Positions 1-6,304 of a stretch of 12,966 bases of DNA are shown here, piece by piece; the first letter of the stretch is position 1; every line of letters starts with the position of its first letter. Position numbers and translations under genes: made by a program. Under the pieces are notes generated by a model. That model had not been told where the DNA came from and did no database searches. It saw only the letters and a program-made list of their open reading frames with translations. The DNA is from CAYTNY01 sp964439215 (GTDB lineage Bacteria; Oederibacteriota; PGYV01; CAYTNY01). The stretch is taken from positions 1-12,966 of the forward strand of contig CAYTNY010000062.1 in assembly GCA_964439215.1 (NCBI GenBank), given 5' to 3'.

Positions 1-6
1 TGAATT

Positions 7-35
7 ATGGTATAACACGCAAAAAGGTTTGTCAA
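7..35 (-). promoter_or_regulatory. Candidate sigma-70-type promoter reading out of the left edge
   Basis: On the minus strand there is an exact TTGACA at 35-30, a 17-bp spacer, and TACCAT (4 of 6 matches to TATAAT) at 12-7. It points leftward, away from flgK. It would start a new transcription unit whose gene lies outside the window. The -10 match is modest and no downstream gene can be seen to confirm it. Confidence 0.3.
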
Positions 36-106
36 TAGAGAGGGAGCAGCCGCTTATTTATGTTTTACACAGGCCGCCGCCCTCTTCTGTCGAGCCGTCC
101 CCTGCC

Positions 107-169
107 CGCATCTCCTGTTTAATCGCCGGTTTATATTATACAGTGTTCAGCCGCTGCTTAACCCTCTCC
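107..169. repeat. 63-bp direct repeat, copy 1
   Basis: This 63-bp block recurs at 319-381 with one mismatch (T at 118, C at 330). It ends in CCCTCTCC (162-169), which can pair with GGAGAGGG at 227-234 and so enclose the hairpin at 171-210. It forms the head of a composite element whose A/T-rich tail (about 240-296) is also repeated. Confidence 0.9.
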
Positions 170-170
170 A

Positions 171-210
171 AGAGTATGTAACAGGCATAAAGCCGCCTGT
201 AACATACTCT
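171..210. repeat. Inverted repeat (hairpin) inside repeat copy 1
   Basis: Arms of 16 bases at 171-186 and 195-210 are complementary apart from one position and flank an 8-base loop. A second hairpin follows directly: CCTCTCCC (213-220) and GGGAGAGG (226-233) around a 5-base loop. No T-run follows on either strand that would make a classical terminator. The pair occupies the variable centre of the repeat element. Confidence 0.85.
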
Positions 211-318
211 ATCCTCTCCCGTAGAGGGAGAGGGGAGATAAAAAAATCAGACTTTTTAAGGGCATATAAATTCTCCTCGGCTTTAAAAACATATTCTTTT
301 TTTGAAACTGTCCCTTAT

Positions 319-381
319 CGCATCTCCTGCTTAATCGCCGGTTTATATTATACAGTGTTCAGCCGCTGCTTAACCCTCTCC
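319..381. repeat. 63-bp direct repeat, copy 2
   Basis: This copy matches 107-169 at 62 of 63 positions, starting 212 bp downstream of copy 1. Its terminal CCCTCTC (374-380) can pair with GAGAGGG (466-472). That would enclose two hairpins (394-428 and 429-456) whose sequence is unrelated to the hairpin in copy 1. The element's tail is seen again at about 485-515, resembling parts of 240-296. Confidence 0.9.
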
Positions 382-393
382 TTAACCCTTTTT

Positions 394-456
394 CGGTATT
401 TTTCCAGTTATATTTATAGTAAATACCGGCAAAGCATGAAAGCATTCATCCTTTGC
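394..456. repeat. Two adjacent hairpins inside repeat copy 2
   Basis: The first hairpin pairs CGGTATTT (394-401) with AAATACCG (421-428) around a 19-base loop. The second pairs GCAAAG and ATGAA (429-434, 436-440) with TTCAT and CTTTGC (445-449, 451-456), with a single C-C mismatch and a 4-base loop. Both lie between the conserved head and tail of the repeat. They replace the 16-bp hairpin found in copy 1. Confidence 0.75.
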
Positions 457-729
457 TCGCAGAGAGAGAGGGAAAAGACAACACAAAAAAATTTCAGGCT
501 TTTTAAAACATATTCCGGGAGATTCACACGGGTGTTACAATAATGTTTTCGCAGGGAAAGAGGTGTATTTTAATGTATTTCCGGATGTTTCAGGTATTGC
601 AATTCATTTTACAATTCAGCCAATCACTATAAAACAGCACAGATAAAAAAACATCAGATGCCGTGATTTATACATCTTTATGCCGGCCGCTTTTCATCCC
701 CAAGCATAAATTTTTAATTCCCCGTTGTT

Positions 730-2871
730 TTAATACGAACTATCCGAGGAGGACGGGGTTCCTGTTCTGTTTATCAGCATATTCAGCATCTGATCCATCA
801 CGGACATAAGCCTTACTGAAGCGTCATACGCCCTCTGATACTGCTTGGCAAGGGCTATTTCCTGCTCCTCATCAACACGCGTTACTTCTGTCTGAAGATT
901 ATCAAGAAGAAGTATTGTTTCAGCGTGCTGCTGGCGTATGTTTGCGGCGCTGTCAATTTCTCCGCGCAGCTGGCCCACCATTGATTCATAATACTCTCCA
1001 AACCTTATATTTCCTATAAATTTCATTGTCTTTGTCATTGTTCCCGAAGCATCCGTAAGAGACAAAGGAAGTATCATATTCTGGCCGGCGCCGCTGTTCG
1101 TGCCCTGTCCAAAGTGAAACTTCTGCTCGGATTCCGAAAATATGGCAACACCCATATTCGGAAGAGCCGGTGGAACCGGACCGGGAGCATATCCAAAAAC
1201 ACTTCCGACCGTAACAATCACGGGATCTGAATTCTGCCAGGGCACGAGATAATTATTGCCCAGATATCCCACGCTTAAAACACCCTGCTCAGAAGCCTGA
1301 ACATCCGTACTCATTTCCTGATTATGCCAGGATTCAACATTTCTTATCGTATCTCCGACAAATGACCCCGGGTAATTTACAGGAGCCGCGGAGACCTGTT
1401 CCTGAACAAGCCCGAGCATTGAAAGAACCGGTTCATAAGGCGGCGGCCCGGCGGACGGTATGGCCGGAGTCACGCCGTCATCCATAAATTCCTCTATTGT
1501 CATCTGGTCATTTGCCAGCATAAAAACCTGATTTTTCGTATCATCCCATACCGCGGAAAAGGTCTCCACATTTGCGTTAATCTTTGTAAGAAGGTCCGCG
1601 ATTGTATCGGATGCGGAATACCAGATTTCAATTCCGTTTATCATAAGTTTTCCGTCATTTCCAAGAGTGGTATCCGAACTCATCGTGCTGCCGACATTGC
1701 GCCTCACCCAATTGTTCATAAGTTTATTTTCAAGATTTGCTATCATCTCAGCAAGGTCGCCTTCCACAAATTTCGTGTCAAGAATATCATTTCCTGTTTT
1801 TATATCCGGATTTATATTTATACTGGCCGCCCTGTTCCCCACAAAGAAAGGCTTGTCCGCCTGAACCCCGGACACCTCATCCACCCCTGTGCTGTGCAGT
1901 TTATTTACCACAGTAATAAAACTATGCGCAAGAATATCAAGTTTTACCTTATAGCTGTGAAGCACTTCATCTCTCGCCTTAAGGATCCCCGCGATCTTCC
2001 CGCCTGTTACATCATCGGTAATATCCGATGGTTTGGCGCCGCGGTATTCAAAAAGCCCGACTCTTTCAAATTTGGAATCTTTATCGCTTGAAGTCGGCGT
2101 AAGTTCAAAATACTCTCCTCCCGAAACAATCGTATGCCCGCCCGTAATAAGAACAACAGAGCCATCGCTCCTCTGCCCGGTATGAAAGTTTATAAGCTCC
2201 GAAAGGTTTTTAAGCGCCACTTCCCTTTTATCAAGAAGGTCATTCGGCCTCTCGCCGCGCCCCATGACGCTTACTATTGATTTATTGTATTCCGCGATTT
2301 CTTTCATGTAATTATTGGCCTCATCCATTGCCAGACGCAGTTCCGTATTTAGATCAAGCTGGATGTTGGTAAGCGCGGCGGATCTTGTTGAAAACATATT
2401 AGTAAGACCCTGCGCAAAGGAAAGAATGTCATTTTTAGCCGCCGCTATATTGCGCTCCGACGGCGGAAGAGCAAACTGGTCAGCCAGTGTCTGCCATGAC
2501 TCAAAAAACTTTCCGATCTGCTGCTGCAGCCCGGCTGTACCGGGGCTGTCCACTTCAGGAAAAACCGCCCGCAGATTTTCATATGTCCTCACAAGCGCGT
2601 CCCACTCGCCGAAATTTGTAAGTTCGGATCTTATCTGTTTATCCAGATACAGATCCCTTATCCGTTCTATCGCGGACATTTGAGAGCCGGTACCTATCTG
2701 GCCGGCAGTGCCGGGCATGCTCATGGGCTGCGTGCTTGAAACATTCGCAAGCTGCCTGGAATACCCTTCGGTGTTCATATTTGCAATATTATGCGCGGTT
2801 GTATTTATCGCCATGGAATGGGTTCTCAGGGATCTCATTGCCGATTCAAGACCAAAAAGAATATTAAGCAT
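730..2871 (-). CDS. flgK: FlgK, hook-filament junction protein 1 (large form)
   Basis: FlgK is the first hook-associated protein, exported through the flagellar type III apparatus and placed between hook and filament. The N-terminus (residues 5-40, with NTTAHNIANMNTEGYSRQ) is the classical rod/hook/HAP signature. The C-terminus (about 670-705, with KQYQRAYDASVRLM and MLINRTG) is the matching helix that packs against it. Residues about 408-455 (INGIEI, SDTIADLLTKINAN) look like the flagellin/hook IN motif. At 713 residues it is clearly longer than the roughly 550 of the E. coli protein. The extra length lies in the middle, including proline-rich stretches, which fits an enlarged surface-exposed domain. 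The ATG has a GAGGTG ribosome site at 2884-2879. It is the last gene of the flgM-flgN-flgK unit, 23 bp after flgN. Confidence 0.95.
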   Translation of the reverse strand: MLNILFGLESAMRSLRTHSMAINTTAHNIANMNTEGYSRQLANVSSTQPMSMPGTAGQIGTGSQMSAIERIRDLYLDKQIRSELTNFGEWDALVRTYENLRAVFPEVDSPGTAGLQQQIGKFFESWQTLADQFALPPSERNIAAAKNDILSFAQGLTNMFSTRSAALTNIQLDLNTELRLAMDEANNYMKEIAEYNKSIVSVMGRGERPNDLLDKREVALKNLSELINFHTGQRSDGSVVLITGGHTIVSGGEYFELTPTSSDKDSKFERVGLFEYRGAKPSDITDDVTGGKIAGILKARDEVLHSYKVKLDILAHSFITVVNKLHSTGVDEVSGVQADKPFFVGNRAASININPDIKTGNDILDTKFVEGDLAEMIANLENKLMNNWVRRNVGSTMSSDTTLGNDGKLMINGIEIWYSASDTIADLLTKINANVETFSAVWDDTKNQVFMLANDQMTIEEFMDDGVTPAIPSAGPPPYEPVLSMLGLVQEQVSAAPVNYPGSFVGDTIRNVESWHNQEMSTDVQASEQGVLSVGYLGNNYLVPWQNSDPVIVTVGSVFGYAPGPVPPALPNMGVAIFSESEQKFHFGQGTNSGAGQNMILPLSLTDASGTMTKTMKFIGNIRFGEYYESMVGQLRGEIDSAANIRQQHAETILLLDNLQTEVTRVDEEQEIALAKQYQRAYDASVRLMSVMDQMLNMLINRTGTPSSSDSSY

Positions 2872-2894
2872 AACTTTTCACCTCATATTATTAT

Positions 2895-3416
2895 TTATAT
2901 TTTAGTATCTATTCCCGGCCCTTTTGGGGGTTCTTTGTCTTTTTTCATTGCGCCCTGCGAATTATAAGTGATGTTTTCGGGCTGTGATTTGGTTCTTATA
3001 TTATTCACAAACCCAATGTAATCCATATAATTTTTTATAAGATGTTTATTTCCCGCATTTAATCCGTCAGCTTCTTTTGCCGCGTCCAAAAGTTTCTTTA
3101 CTTCTTTTTCAATATCATTTGCGTCTTCAGGGGCGAGCCGCCTTAATACATCTTTCAAAACAGCATTTTCATCTTTTGCAAAACCGGCTTTTTCGGAAAT
3201 TTCCGCAAACAGCTCCATTTTCTTCTTTTCCGCGAGATTTATTTTTTCTGTCAGCTCTTCCTGGCGCCTCACCAGTTCCTGTATAATCTCCGGATTTCTG
3301 CTTTTAAGCGCTTTCTGTTCTTCCAAAATAAGTTCTTTCAGCTCCAGATACATATCTGTCTGCAGATTAAGCTCTTTTATGAACCTATCTTTAACTGTTT
3401 CAAGTCCTGCAGCCAC
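2895..3416 (-). CDS. flgN: FlgN-like chaperone for hook-associated proteins
   Basis: FlgN is a cytoplasmic chaperone that binds the C-termini of FlgK and FlgL and delivers them to the export gate. The 173-residue product is almost entirely helical and highly charged, with long heptad-like stretches (about residues 18-75 and 95-120) and no signal peptide or membrane segment, as expected of FlgN. Sequence conservation in this family is low, so position carries weight: it sits exactly between flgM and flgK, as in Bacillus subtilis (yvyG) and many deltaproteobacteria. It starts with GTG at 3416, one base after the flgM stop codon. Its GAGGA ribosome site lies inside the end of flgM, suggesting translational coupling. 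The last 30 or so residues are polar and probably disordered. Confidence 0.82.
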   Translation of the reverse strand: MAAGLETVKDRFIKELNLQTDMYLELKELILEEQKALKSRNPEIIQELVRRQEELTEKINLAEKKKMELFAEISEKAGFAKDENAVLKDVLRRLAPEDANDIEKEVKKLLDAAKEADGLNAGNKHLIKNYMDYIGFVNNIRTKSQPENITYNSQGAMKKDKEPPKGPGIDTKI

Positions 3417-3417
3417 T

Positions 3418-3714
3418 TTAATCCTCTATCAGAAGTTTCGCGGAAACCGCTTCCGCGGGTACATTGCGGTTTTCCTGGACTTTATTCTGAACTGCCTTTT
3501 TTACCGCATCGTCCCTTACTTCGTCCATTTGATTTACAATGGTAAGGGCCCTGCCTATTGTTTTCGCCTGTCTGGATATTTCAACTTTATCCCCTATTGC
3601 GCCGGTTTCGTTTTTGTCGTTTTTTACATCTTCGGAAGTTTTTTTATTTCCGCCCATTTCAAGAATATTCTGCGCAGCAAACGGGTTTATTCCGCCGATA
3701 TTATTGTCTGCCAT
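3418..3714 (-). CDS. flgM: FlgM, anti-sigma-28 factor
   Basis: FlgM binds and inhibits sigma-28 (FliA/SigD) until the hook-basal body is finished. It is then exported, releasing the sigma factor for late genes. The 98-residue protein has the family pattern: a polar, disordered N-terminal half with GGINP near the start, then DKVEIS (42-47), a helix with RAL (55-57), EVR (65-67), and a C-terminal AEAVSAKLL helix, the part that contacts sigma in known FlgM proteins. The ATG is preceded by a near-perfect ribosome site (AGGAGG, 3729-3724), the strongest in the window, consistent with high expression. A sigma-28 promoter lies immediately upstream, so FlgM would control its own synthesis. Confidence 0.93.
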   Translation of the reverse strand: MADNNIGGINPFAAQNILEMGGNKKTSEDVKNDKNETGAIGDKVEISRQAKTIGRALTIVNQMDEVRDDAVKKAVQNKVQENRNVPAEAVSAKLLIED

Positions 3715-3723
3715 TTTTCTTTA

Positions 3724-3729
3724 CCTCCT
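3724..3729 (-). promoter_or_regulatory. Strong ribosome binding site of flgM
   Basis: AGGAGG within AAGGAGGTAA lies 9 bases before the flgM ATG and closely matches the 16S rRNA 3' end. It fixes the flgM start and contrasts with the weaker sites of neighbouring genes. Confidence 0.85.
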
Positions 3730-3747
3730 TTTGTTTTCTTGGTATAT

Positions 3748-3774
3748 ATATCGTATAAAAAAAAAGAAACTTTA
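3748..3774 (-). promoter_or_regulatory. Sigma-28 (FliA/SigD) promoter of flgM-flgN-flgK
   Basis: On the minus strand TAAAGTTT (3774-3767) matches the sigma-28 -35 consensus exactly. It is followed by 11 bases and then TACGATAT (3755-3748), which keeps the CGATA core of the GCCGATAA -10 element. The spacing is the canonical TAAA-N15. Predicted transcription would start near 3740, about 25 bases before the flgM ATG and upstream of its ribosome site. Class-3 sigma-28 control of flgM is known in Salmonella and Bacillus. Confidence 0.8.
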
Positions 3775-3785
3775 GCTTTTTTTTT
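3757..3785 (-). other. A/T hairpin between yvyF and flgM
   Basis: On the minus strand nine A plus G (3785-3776) are perfectly complementary to C plus nine T (3766-3757), with a 9-base loop holding the sigma-28 -35 element. The stem is almost pure A-T, so it may act as a weak attenuator of read-through from yvyF, or may only reflect a curved A-tract promoter. It overlaps the yvyF stop codon (3786-3784). Confidence 0.45.
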
Positions 3786-4110
3786 ATTTTTTTCCCATCC
3801 CTTCTATCTTAGACCTGCATTCCGGACAGATACTTCCGGTTCTTATGCTTTTGCCGCAAAGCCTGCACTTATGCGTCTCCGGTGTTTTTCTGATTTTCAG
3901 GCTGCCGCTGTTTATCATTCTGAAAACAACACTTCTGGATACACCGGTGTCCTTAACAACATCCATAATTCCTGCCATTGGGTTCTTTCTCAGATAGTCA
4001 GTAACTTTTTTCAGTTCTTTTTTTTCGGATACGGCGCACTCCCGGCATAGTTCTTCGCCTTTTTCGGAATTAAAAACTTTATCGCAATTGCTGCAGTTTC
4101 TGAGAGTCAT
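3784..4110 (-). CDS. yvyF: YvyF-type flagellar operon protein (double zinc ribbon with HTH-like middle)
   Basis: This 108-residue soluble protein has two four-cysteine clusters: C6-x2-C9 with C22-x2-C25, and C82-x2-C85 with C95-x2-C98. Each is a likely zinc ribbon. Between them, residues about 44-75 (IMDVVKDTGVSRSVVFRMIN) look like a helix-turn-helix of the MerR/DeoR flavour. This layout matches the flagellar operon protein family typified by B. subtilis YvyF, which also stands directly before flgM. The family is thought to be regulatory, but its target is not settled. It ends the upstream operon, 69 bp before flgM. The ribosome site is weak (GGGTGG). Family assignment is quite sure; the function is inferred from context. 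Confidence 0.82.
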   Translation of the reverse strand: MTLRNCSNCDKVFNSEKGEELCRECAVSEKKELKKVTDYLRKNPMAGIMDVVKDTGVSRSVVFRMINSGSLKIRKTPETHKCRLCGKSIRTGSICPECRSKIEGMGKK

Positions 4111-4145
4111 TTAACCACCCTGATGATATTTTTGCCGGGAAAAAA

Positions 4146-4514
4146 TTATTTGATGCCGTCTGTCGGAGGAGGCATTTTTGAAAGCTGATTATAAATTATA
4201 GAAGCAAGACCTATTCCGCCGGATTTTGCCATTTCTTTCGCAAGATTATCATGATGCATATCAGTAAATATATCTCTTGCCGTGGATTTTCCGAACAATG
4301 GATTTTCCGGAACTGTTTTATTCATCTGCTGAAGCAGATAACCAAGAAAAATAGATTCAAATTCCTGAGATACTTCTTTTATCCCGCTAAGATACTCCTG
4401 TTTTGACGTTTTCTCTGTTTTTTTCGCCTGTATCTCGGCCTGACGGACCGTGTTGTCCATTTTGGCTATTTCTGTCTTGAGCGTTATATTCATATCTCCG
4501 ATAAAATCCGACAT
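4146..4514 (-). CDS. flgJ: FlgJ-type rod-binding protein without muramidase domain
   Basis: FlgJ acts as a cap or scaffold for rod assembly in the periplasm. In gammaproteobacteria it also carries a C-terminal glucosaminidase that opens the peptidoglycan. Here only the rod-binding domain is present (about residues 45-112, with EFESIFLGYLLQQMNKT, then the D-x-MHHDNLAKEMAKSGGIGLA motif). The protein stops at 122 residues against about 313 in Salmonella. The sequence runs cleanly to its stop codon and the next gene follows after 35 bp, so this is a natural single-domain form, common outside the gammaproteobacteria, not a truncation. It lies 26 bp after flgI, with a GAGG ribosome site before the ATG. 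Confidence 0.9.
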   Translation of the reverse strand: MSDFIGDMNITLKTEIAKMDNTVRQAEIQAKKTEKTSKQEYLSGIKEVSQEFESIFLGYLLQQMNKTVPENPLFGKSTARDIFTDMHHDNLAKEMAKSGGIGLASIIYNQLSKMPPPTDGIK

Positions 4515-4540
4515 TTGTCAACCTCTCATAATAAGAATTT

Positions 4541-5662
4541 TTATAGTATCTCGATCTCCGCGTGAAGCGCTCCTGCGGCCTTTATCGCCTGCAGTATGCT
4601 TATAATATCCATAGGCGACGCACCCAGGACATTTAACGCGTTTACAAGCTCCATAACATCCACGCCCTGCGGCAGGGTTACCAGCTGGTTCCCTCCGCCT
4701 TCCACTTCTATTGTAGAATGCGAGTATTCGTGCATGGAAGCTCCCGGCACAAAAACATTAGGCTGGTTTGATTCCTTATTTATGTTTATATTTACGTTAT
4801 AGTTGCCGTGAGCAACGGAACAGGTGTCTATAACCACGTCCGCACCCATAACAACTGTTCCCGTACGCTCGTTCACGACAACCTTAAATGAATTTTCCTC
4901 AATTTCAATATACATGCCTTCTATTGCCGCTACAAATTCAACCGTGTTGTTTCTGAAGTCAAAAGGCACATTTATTTTCACGGTATTTGCGTCTATTGCG
5001 TTTGATATGTCTCCCCAGAACTGGCTGTTTATCTCATCCGCTATTCTTGCGGCTGTGGTAAAATTCGGCTGGCGAAGCTGCAGATAAACATCATTCTTTT
5101 CATCAACAAAAGTAACAGGAACTTCTTTTTCAACAAGGCCCCCTTCAGGAACCCGTCCCACCGTAACCTTTTTCCTTGAAGCCATTGTTCCCGCAACATT
5201 CATTGAGTCGCCGCCCGTGGATATCGCCCCCTGCCCCACAACATAAACCTTGTCATCAAGACCTTTAAGCGTTGTCTGCAAAAGCACTCCTCCGTCAAGG
5301 CTTCTTGCGTCTCCCATGGAGGAAACAACAAGATCTATCCGATCTCCTTTTTTTGCAAAAGCCGGAAGATCAGCAGTTACCATAACAGCGGCAACGTTCC
5401 TTACCCTTATATACTTTGACGGATCATTAATTCCGTATCTTTGAAGCATATTGCCTATTGCCTGGGACGTAAAAACAGTTGTGTTTCTGTCGCCCGTGCC
5501 TTTAAGCCCCACAACAAGCCCAAAACCCGTAAGCTGATTGTCTCTTACGCCTTTAAACCTTGCTATATTGCGTATCCTCAGCTCCGCCGCAAAAACAGAA
5601 ACCGCACCAATAAGCAGAACCATAACAGCGGCTGTCATTACTTTTGTCCTTTTTTTCATCAT
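4541..5662 (-). CDS. flgI: FlgI, flagellar P-ring protein
   Basis: FlgI forms the periplasmic P ring, the peptidoglycan-level bushing around the rod, after Sec export and with FlgA's help. A signal peptide is evident (MMKKRTK, a hydrophobic stretch, then VSVFAA at about residues 20-26). It is followed by hallmark motifs: LTGFGLVVGLKGTGDRN (about 44-60), the STGGDSMNVAGTMASRK region, and the C-terminal VMELVNALNVLGASPMDIISILQAIKAAGALHAEIEI stretch, quoted here only as a landmark pair VMELVNALNVLGASP and IKAAGALHAEIEI. Length (373) equals the family norm. The start has two adjacent ATG codons; the GAGGTG at 5676-5671 favours the outer one. It follows flgH by 15 bp, and its ribosome site sits just after the flgH stop. 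Confidence 0.97.
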   Translation of the reverse strand: MMKKRTKVMTAAVMVLLIGAVSVFAAELRIRNIARFKGVRDNQLTGFGLVVGLKGTGDRNTTVFTSQAIGNMLQRYGINDPSKYIRVRNVAAVMVTADLPAFAKKGDRIDLVVSSMGDARSLDGGVLLQTTLKGLDDKVYVVGQGAISTGGDSMNVAGTMASRKKVTVGRVPEGGLVEKEVPVTFVDEKNDVYLQLRQPNFTTAARIADEINSQFWGDISNAIDANTVKINVPFDFRNNTVEFVAAIEGMYIEIEENSFKVVVNERTGTVVMGADVVIDTCSVAHGNYNVNININKESNQPNVFVPGASMHEYSHSTIEVEGGGNQLVTLPQGVDVMELVNALNVLGASPMDIISILQAIKAAGALHAEIEIL

Positions 5663-5677
5663 TCTTAATTCACCTCT

Positions 5678-6280
5678 TTAAAATAATCCGAGCCAGTCAA
5701 AAAATCTGGTTATTAATCCCGGTGAAGTCTTTTCGCCTATAGGGCCCTTGCCCTCATATTCAATATGGGCATCCGCCACATAAGCGGACGGTATGGTATT
5801 GTCCGCGCTTATATCCTGCGGCCTTATAACGCCTTTAATTATAAGATTCTGCTTGTCGTCATTTATCGTTATTACCTTTGTTCCTTTTATGGAAAGATTT
5901 CCGTTTGACAGAATCTTTTCAACTCTTGCGGATATCGTGCCCATAAGGCTGCCGCTGCTGGATGCTTTCCCGCCGCCGTCATGACTGCTTTCGCTGCCCG
6001 CGCGCCAGGACGGAACATAAGGAAACGGACTTGCAACGCCGCCGCCCCAGTCGCTCATTCCCATACCCGCGCTTAATTGCTGTTTTTTCTTTGTTGATGA
6101 CGAGGATTTCTGTTCGCCCGAAGAGGATTCAACCACAAGAACAGTCACTATATCCCCGGCCTTATAGGCTTTATTATCGGTATACAGAGAATCAATATCC
6201 GCACTGTTTACAATATCATCCGCATAAACAGCCGCTGCCGCGAAAAACACGGCCATAATAACAAGCAGTTTTTTAAACAT
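5678..6280 (-). CDS. flgH: FlgH, flagellar L-ring protein without lipobox
   Basis: FlgH builds the L ring in the outer membrane around the rod. The family pattern is present: YKAGDIVTVLVVESSSGEQKSS (about residues 39-60), a variable glycine/serine-rich middle, then the conserved core with GTISARVEKILSNGNLSIKG and VIRPQDISADNTIPS, and an EYEGKGPIGEKTSPG end. The N-terminus is an ordinary signal peptide (MFKKLLVIMAVFFAAAAVYA, cleavage likely before DD). Proteobacterial FlgH is an outer-membrane lipoprotein, but here there is no lipobox and no cysteine anywhere in the 200 residues. Anchoring must therefore differ. The ATG has an AGGAGAG ribosome site. It lies between flgA and flgI, as expected for a rod/ring operon. 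Confidence 0.95.
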   Translation of the reverse strand: MFKKLLVIMAVFFAAAAVYADDIVNSADIDSLYTDNKAYKAGDIVTVLVVESSSGEQKSSSSTKKKQQLSAGMGMSDWGGGVASPFPYVPSWRAGSESSHDGGGKASSSGSLMGTISARVEKILSNGNLSIKGTKVITINDDKQNLIIKGVIRPQDISADNTIPSAYVADAHIEYEGKGPIGEKTSPGLITRFFDWLGLF

Positions 6281-6304
6281 TTTTATCTCTCCTAAAATAT
6301 TTTA

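Larger units (their letters stand above)
1..729. other. Non-coding region after flgK with structured repeats
   Basis: No convincing gene is present. The only open frame of note (355-543, plus strand) begins inside a repeat copy, has no ribosome binding site and gives a low-complexity peptide. The region carries two copies of a structured repeat (about 107-296 and 319-515), a possible leftward promoter at 7-35, and unstructured A/T-rich sequence from about 516 to 729. I found no strong intrinsic terminator for the flgK transcript. The best candidate is a weak hairpin near 655-676 that is followed, on the minus strand, by a run of seven T. Confidence 0.7.

Noticed and set aside
107..381. CRISPR array
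   Set aside because: Only two repeat units of 63 bp with a 149-bp gap that itself contains hairpins and a second conserved block; not CRISPR-like.
355..543. 62-codon open frame on the plus strand
   Set aside because: It starts inside repeat copy 2, crosses both hairpins, has no ribosome binding site and encodes a low-complexity peptide.
645..680. Intrinsic terminator after flgK
   Set aside because: On the minus strand a run of seven T follows only a 5-bp stem with a 12-base loop; too weak to call.
3379..4050. 223-codon open frame on the plus strand opposite flgM and yvyF
   Set aside because: It is antisense to two well-supported genes, very rich in Phe/Tyr as expected from the reverse of lysine-rich coding DNA, and lacks a ribosome site.
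4146..4514. flgJ as a truncated pseudogene
   Set aside because: The rod-binding domain is complete, the ribosome site and stop are normal, and single-domain FlgJ is widespread outside the gammaproteobacteria.
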